The position numbers and the translations under genes were made by a program. This document shows positions 60,950 through 64,000 of a stretch of 64,000 nt of DNA, one piece after another (the stretch's first letter is position 1; each line of letters starts with the position of its first letter). The notes below the pieces were generated by a model. The model saw nothing but the letters and a program-made list of their open reading frames with translations, ran no database searches and was not told where the DNA came from. This DNA is from Bacillota bacterium. Lineage in GTDB: Bacteria; Bacillota; Clostridia; Lachnospirales; Lachnospiraceae. The stretch covers positions 1-64,000 of the forward strand of contig JAEVYT010000040.1 of assembly GCA_023392615.1 (NCBI GenBank), in the 5' to 3' direction.

Positions 60950-61755
60950 ATGATAATCGATTTTCATACGCATGTATTTCCAGAGAGTATCGCAGACGCT
61001 ACAGTTAAGAAGCTGGAGGAGTCCAGTGGGATAAAAGCGTTCACAAATGGCACACTTTGTGGATTGACATCCTCGATGAGAGAGAATGCTGTGGATATCT
61101 CTGTCGTTCTACCTGTTGTGACAAAACCTTCCCAGTTTGAATCGGTTAATCACTACGCTAAGAAGATTACTGAGAAGGAAGGGATTATATCCTTTGGGGG
61201 ATTCATCCGGATAGTAATAACTATAAAGAGGAGCTGAATCAGATAAAAAGGATGGGCTTACTCGGTATTAAACTTCATCCAGACTACCAAAATACCTTTA
61301 TTAATGATGTCAAAATGATACGTTTAATTCAGTATGCAGTGGAGATTGGGTTAATTGTTGTAATACATGCTGGGCTTGATATTGGATTACCTAATCCGGT
61401 GCATTGCACACCAAAACTAACGAAGGATTTGCTGCACAAGATAAGTATCGGAGAAGGAAAGATTATTCTCGCTCATATGGGTGGATATGATATGTGGGAT
61501 GATGTTGAGAAATATCTTGTAGGGGAAGAGATATGGATGGATACCAGTTATTCACTAAACAAGATGGAACAAGAACAATTATTAAGAATAGTGAAAGATC
61601 ATGGAAGTAATCGGATTTTGTTTGGAACGGATTCACCTTGGGATGGACAAAAAGAAGGGCTTGCTGCATTGAATAAACTAGGGCTTACGAAGGAGCAACA
61701 CGACCTCATATTAGGAGGGAATGCGATGCAAATATTGGGACTAAAAAACAGGTAA
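60950..61755 (+). pseudogene. Amidohydrolase family protein, frameshifted
   Basis: Two frames together make a complete TIM-barrel amidohydrolase. Part one (60950-61237) has DFHTHVFP (metal HxH). Part two covers 61205 onward, with IHPDSNNYKEELN, GIKLHPDYQ, VIHAG, LAHMGGYD and FGTDSPWD. The shift is near 61196-61201, where GGGGG stands where GGGGGG would keep FGGIHPD in frame. Missing one G in a run suggests either an inactive gene, a slippage or phase-variable site, or a sequencing error. The start has ACAGGAGG. The enzyme would be a decarboxylase or hydrolase of the amidohydrolase_2 type. Confidence 0.9.
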
Positions 61756-61796
61756 AATAAGGATGAAAAAAAGTTGAGAAAAAATGAAATTAATGC

Positions 61797-61825
61797 TTGA
61801 AAAATAAATTTTGATGGGTTATAAT
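61797..61825 (+). promoter_or_regulatory. Promoter of tRNA-Gln(CTG)
   Basis: TTGAAA (61797-61802), 17-bp spacer, TATAAT (61820-61825); the tRNA begins 41 bases later. Confidence 0.8.
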
Positions 61826-61866
61826 ATCATTCGTGGCTGACAAACGGACACACAACAAAATACCAT

Positions 61867-61938
61867 AGGGATATCGCCAAACGGTAAGGCACTGGACTCT
61901 GACTCCAGCATCTCAAGGTTCGAATCCTTGTATCCCTG
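61867..61938 (+). tRNA. tRNA-Gln(CTG)
   Basis: Acceptor AGGGATA/TATCCCT, anticodon stem TGGA/TCCA-type with loop CTCTGAC and anticodon CTG; discriminator G61938. A single-gene unit with its own promoter and terminator, reading CAG. Much of the body matches tRNA-Gln(TTG) at 8636. Confidence 0.96.
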
Positions 61939-61942
61939 CTAA

Positions 61943-61980
61943 AAAACCCATGACTATTGTAGACATGGGTTTTAGCTTTA
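61943..61980 (+). terminator. Terminator of tRNA-Gln(CTG)
   Basis: AAAACCCATG (61943-61952) pairs with CATGGGTTTT (61964-61973), then AGCTTTA. It also serves the convergent lipoprotein gene on the other strand. Confidence 0.85.
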
Positions 61981-62829
61981 TTATTTGCTGTTTTTTGTAA
62001 ATTTTAATGAGTGATCTTTAATTACAATCTTTGAACCATCAAACGTTAATTCTCCGGTTATCTTTCCGAGAATTGTGTTTGGATCAGAATTGACAAGGTG
62101 GGTAACGAATAGTTTCCCTTCATTCGTAGTGTCAAAGTAACTAAAATAATTCAGATCTATCTCAGAATTACTATTCTTTTTAGTGTTTATTTTGTTTTTT
62201 TCTATGCTTATTTTAGCGAAGTTATAAAGCTTTTTAGAATAATCTTCACTTTTATACTCGTTTAAGGTATCAATATTGTAAATATAGATTGATTCGGTTT
62301 GAGTATTAGAGCTTGCTATCGTCTGGATCAGGATGAGTTGTGGAATACCGGATGCTAAACAGTCTTTTAAGTCTAGCCTTATACCGCAATGTGCGCCAAT
62401 AAAGAACATATCGCTCTTGTAACTGATCTTCTTTTTTGTCGTACCGTTATCAACGAACCAATTTTTTCCCCAGGAATCACAAAGAACCTTAATACTTCCA
62501 TTTGTAAATTGGTAATAAGGTTTGTTATCAATCCATGCCTCTGATATATTAAAGTTACCAAAGGTATGAGCTTTATTATATTCATCGAATAAATCATAGT
62601 AGTTTAAATGGAATTCACCGTCTATTACAACTAAGTTGTCTTTGATTTCTGGTGTAGGAGTGCTTTCTCCACTCCCAGTGATACTTGAATTATTATGGAT
62701 GGGTTTGCTTGAATCATTTGAGTTCACAGAATTATTCTTATTTTGTGATGATTTATGCGATTTATCACATCCTGTACATATAATGCAAATAAAGATTAGA
62801 CATATAATAACAGACATATATCGTTTCAT
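61981..62829 (-). CDS. Lipoprotein of unknown function
   Basis: 282 residues, minus strand, ribosome site AAGGAGAG. The N-terminus has a basic start, a hydrophobic core and the lipobox-like ICTGC with Cys21. Residues 22-60 are Ser/Asn-rich linker. The domain from ~65 has WGKNWFVDN and short beta strands, but I know no family. The ends of the domain (VIDGEFHLNYYD, KIVIKDHSLKFTKNS) are polar. Surface-bound by lipidation. A decayed relative lies at 63410-63579 on the same strand. No partner gene is apparent. Confidence 0.78.
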   Translation of the reverse strand: MKRYMSVIICLIFICIICTGCDKSHKSSQNKNNSVNSNDSSKPIHNNSSITGSGESTPTPEIKDNLVVIDGEFHLNYYDLFDEYNKAHTFGNFNISEAWIDNKPYYQFTNGSIKVLCDSWGKNWFVDNGTTKKKISYKSDMFFIGAHCGIRLDLKDCLASGIPQLILIQTIASSNTQTESIYIYNIDTLNEYKSEDYSKKLYNFAKISIEKNKINTKKNSNSEIDLNYFSYFDTTNEGKLFVTHLVNSDPNTILGKITGELTFDGSKIVIKDHSLKFTKNSK

Positions 62830-63077
62830 TTTATCTCTCCTTTTTTTGAAAGTTTCTTTGATTACTGATATTTTAACACTAATTATAAAGGCAATTATTA
62901 CTGTTGGTATGATTATACAATATGTATCATAATATAATCAATTATAAAGGTAGAGCAAAATAAAAGGGGGAATTATAGATTGTTATTTGACAAATTATGT
63001 AGTAATCTAGATTGGTAAGTAATATTATATAATTTCATAGGACTATATAAATTTATATAATTAGGGGGAGAATGAGA

Positions 63078-63266
63078 ATGTTTTTTTTGTGGCGGATATT
63101 AGTGGTTATACAAACTATTTTTTCATACGGAACAGCATACAGGCTTACGAAAAGAGGCGGAGACAATGGGATATCACTCTTTGGATGGCTCTTTGTTCTT
63201 GGATTGGCTTCATTGATTCCTGGTCTAGGTATATATCTGTGGTTTAAATACAGAGAAGAGGAATAA
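63078..63266 (+). CDS. Small membrane protein
   Basis: 62 residues from ATG 63078, 7 bases after AGGGGGAG; the ATG at 63072 is too near the site. Two hydrophobic segments (~3-18, ~32-53) separated by a basic-polar loop YRLTKRGGDNG, then KYREEE. It resembles small two-helix proteins with a positively charged centre. Function unknown; no terminator is obvious. Confidence 0.65.
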   Translation: MFFLWRILVVIQTIFSYGTAYRLTKRGGDNGISLFGWLFVLGLASLIPGLGIYLWFKYREEE

Positions 63267-63409
63267 GTTATTTCTCTCTAGATAGTTCGTTTTTTTACTT
63301 CACATAGTTGTTGTTCTGTTTCATAAATTGCCCAACACTATTTTTCTGATATATAAAACAAATATCTATCTTGTCTGATTTTCATCATAAAAATTACGCA
63401 GGTCATCAA
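63267..63409. other. Gene-free stretch
   Basis: A+T-rich with no ORF or hairpin of note. Together with the pseudogene and the following bases to 63751 it makes a ~480-base region of decaying sequence. Confidence 0.5.
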
Positions 63410-63579
63410 CTATATTTTTATCAATGCTACACCAATATTGTATATCATTGGTAGAATATGACCAAATTCATTATGCTGTTTATCTGAGCTCTGGTTTTTG
63501 TGATTACATCCCGTTGATAATGCAAATATTGAAATTACACATATAAAAAAACCAGATTCTTTCTATATCTTTTTATCAT
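63410..63579 (-). pseudogene. Lipoprotein gene remnant
   Basis: From the minus-strand ATG at 63579, after AAGGTGAT, the frame codes MIKRYRKN, then a one-base shift in a T-run leads to FFICVISIFALSTGCNHKNQ, a signal peptide with lipobox STGC. It ends at a stop after about 50 residues. The arrangement and polar start after the Cys resemble the intact lipoprotein at 61981, which suggests a degraded duplicate. Confidence 0.6.
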
Positions 63580-63751
63580 ATGGATCACCTTATTTTCCAA
63601 TATTTCTTCTTGTCATAAACGAACTATCATAAAACACAATAATATAAAAGTATTATAAGTCAAAACTTTACAGTATACAAATGATTTCCAGTTGTTAGTT
63701 GCATAAAGTCGAATTAACATATTTTATAATATTATTTATATAATTCTATGC

Positions 63752-63780
63752 TTGACAAAACCGTATTACAATTGTAATAT
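63752..63780 (+). promoter_or_regulatory. Promoter of the BlaI-type gene
   Basis: TTGACA (63752-63757), a 17-bp spacer and TAATAT (63775-63780). The first operator below covers the -10 region. Confidence 0.8.
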
Positions 63781-63806
63781 GGTTTTGTAGTACTACACTT
63801 GTAATA
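63764..63806 (+). promoter_or_regulatory. Two BlaI/MecI-type operators
   Basis: TATTACAATTGTAATA (63764-63779) is a perfect palindrome; TACTACACTTGTAATA (63791-63806) is a second copy with mismatches, 27 bp further on. Both hold the TACA...TGTA core known for BlaI/MecI binding. The first sits over the -10 box, the second just after it. Confidence 0.75.
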
Positions 63807-63822
63807 CGAAAGGATTAAAAGA

Positions 63823-64000
63823 ATGAACAATATATCAGATTCCGAGTGGAAGGTAATGAAGGTATTGTGGAAGAAGTCACCAAGATTGGCGAGTGAGATT
63901 GTGGAGGAACTAGAGCCGGACACAGGCTGGAATCCAAAAACAATTCACACACTGATTAGAAGGCTGGTTTCAAAGGGTGCGATTGAGGCAAGAAAAAAGA
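63823..64000 (+). CDS. BlaI/MecI/CopY family transcriptional regulator (partial)
   Basis: The window ends after 59 codons; the start is ATG 63823 with AAAGGATT. The visible part, NISDSEWKVMKVLWKKSPRLASEIVEEL, then WNPKTIHTLIRRLVSKGAIEARKK, is the winged-helix domain of the Penicillinase_R family. It normally represses a BlaR1-type sensor gene or a metal or antibiotic resistance gene downstream, outside this window. The paired operators over its own promoter imply autorepression, released when a sensor protease cuts the repressor. Confidence 0.92.
   Translation, partial: MNNISDSEWKVMKVLWKKSPRLASEIVEELEPDTGWNPKTIHTLIRRLVSKGAIEARKK

Noticed and set aside
1..64000. CRISPR arrays, insertion sequences, prophage or integrase genes
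   Set aside because: None is seen. Direct repeats found are inside two coding genes, two operators or the tig leader.

Overview
The window is a low-GC (roughly one third G+C by eye), spore-forming Firmicutes chromosome segment. Small acid-soluble spore protein, DUF4364, a DUF6145-like protein, a GH94 cellobiose phosphorylase, Csp-like subtilases and an AUU-started infC all fit the class Clostridia, family Lachnospiraceae. A cellulose or plant-fibre user of the Lachnoclostridium phytofermentans type is my best guess, but this is inference from gene content. I see no prophage, insertion sequence, integrase or CRISPR array. It reads as core chromosome.

Layout. 1-1127: the 3' end of a 23S rRNA, then seven tRNA genes, with no 5S rRNA behind the 23S. 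1310-7856: small membrane, rhodanese, rRNA methyltransferase, lipase and amidase genes, then rdgB-yfcE. 8106-8880: a second seven-tRNA cluster behind a consensus sigma-A promoter. 9144-16062: CorC-like and DedA membrane proteins, a large choice-of-anchor A protein without signal peptide, a DJ-1 family protein, an AGCS symporter and a SASP. 16356-25002: glmM, tig-clpP-clpX-ysxC (no lon between clpX and ysxC), DUF4364, a radical SAM protein and malic enzyme. 25238-33988: ClC antiporter, then rho-rpmE-DUF1385-prmC-prfA-rRNA methyltransferase and NfeD. 34100-41802: LTA-synthase-like sulfatase, patatin, argF with tandem ARG-box-like operators, DUF6145-like, coaX, dusB, asd. 41963-44769: two membrane-anchored proteins of unknown function flanking a strongly structured 147-nt candidate RNA. 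44996-49613: cellobiose phosphorylase, CPBP protease, ECF S component behind a long leader with a terminator. 49737-51156: L20-type leader and infC-rpmI-rplT. 51437-56555: two tandem Csp-like subtilases and a LiaF-like/DUF4097 pair. 56841-61755: D-Ala-D-Ala carboxypeptidase, CPBP protease, UPF0145, CDF transporter and a frameshifted amidohydrolase. 61867-64000: tRNA-Gln(CTG), a lipoprotein, a decayed lipoprotein remnant and the start of a BlaI/MecI repressor with its operators.

Together the genes serve translation and its control (tRNAs, prfA/prmC, infC operon, rpmE, dusB), protein quality control (tig, clpP, clpX), cell envelope synthesis and turnover (glmM, LTA-like synthase, amidase, carboxypeptidase, LiaF-like pair), sporulation or germination (SASP, Csp-like proteases) and central metabolism (cellobiose phosphorylase, malic enzyme, argF, asd, coaX).

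The points most worth checking are the structured RNA at 42919-43065, the unexplained leader before the ECF gene, the tandem SD-like repeats ahead of tig, the choice-of-anchor A protein lacking an export signal, and the tRNA-like remnant at 484-551.
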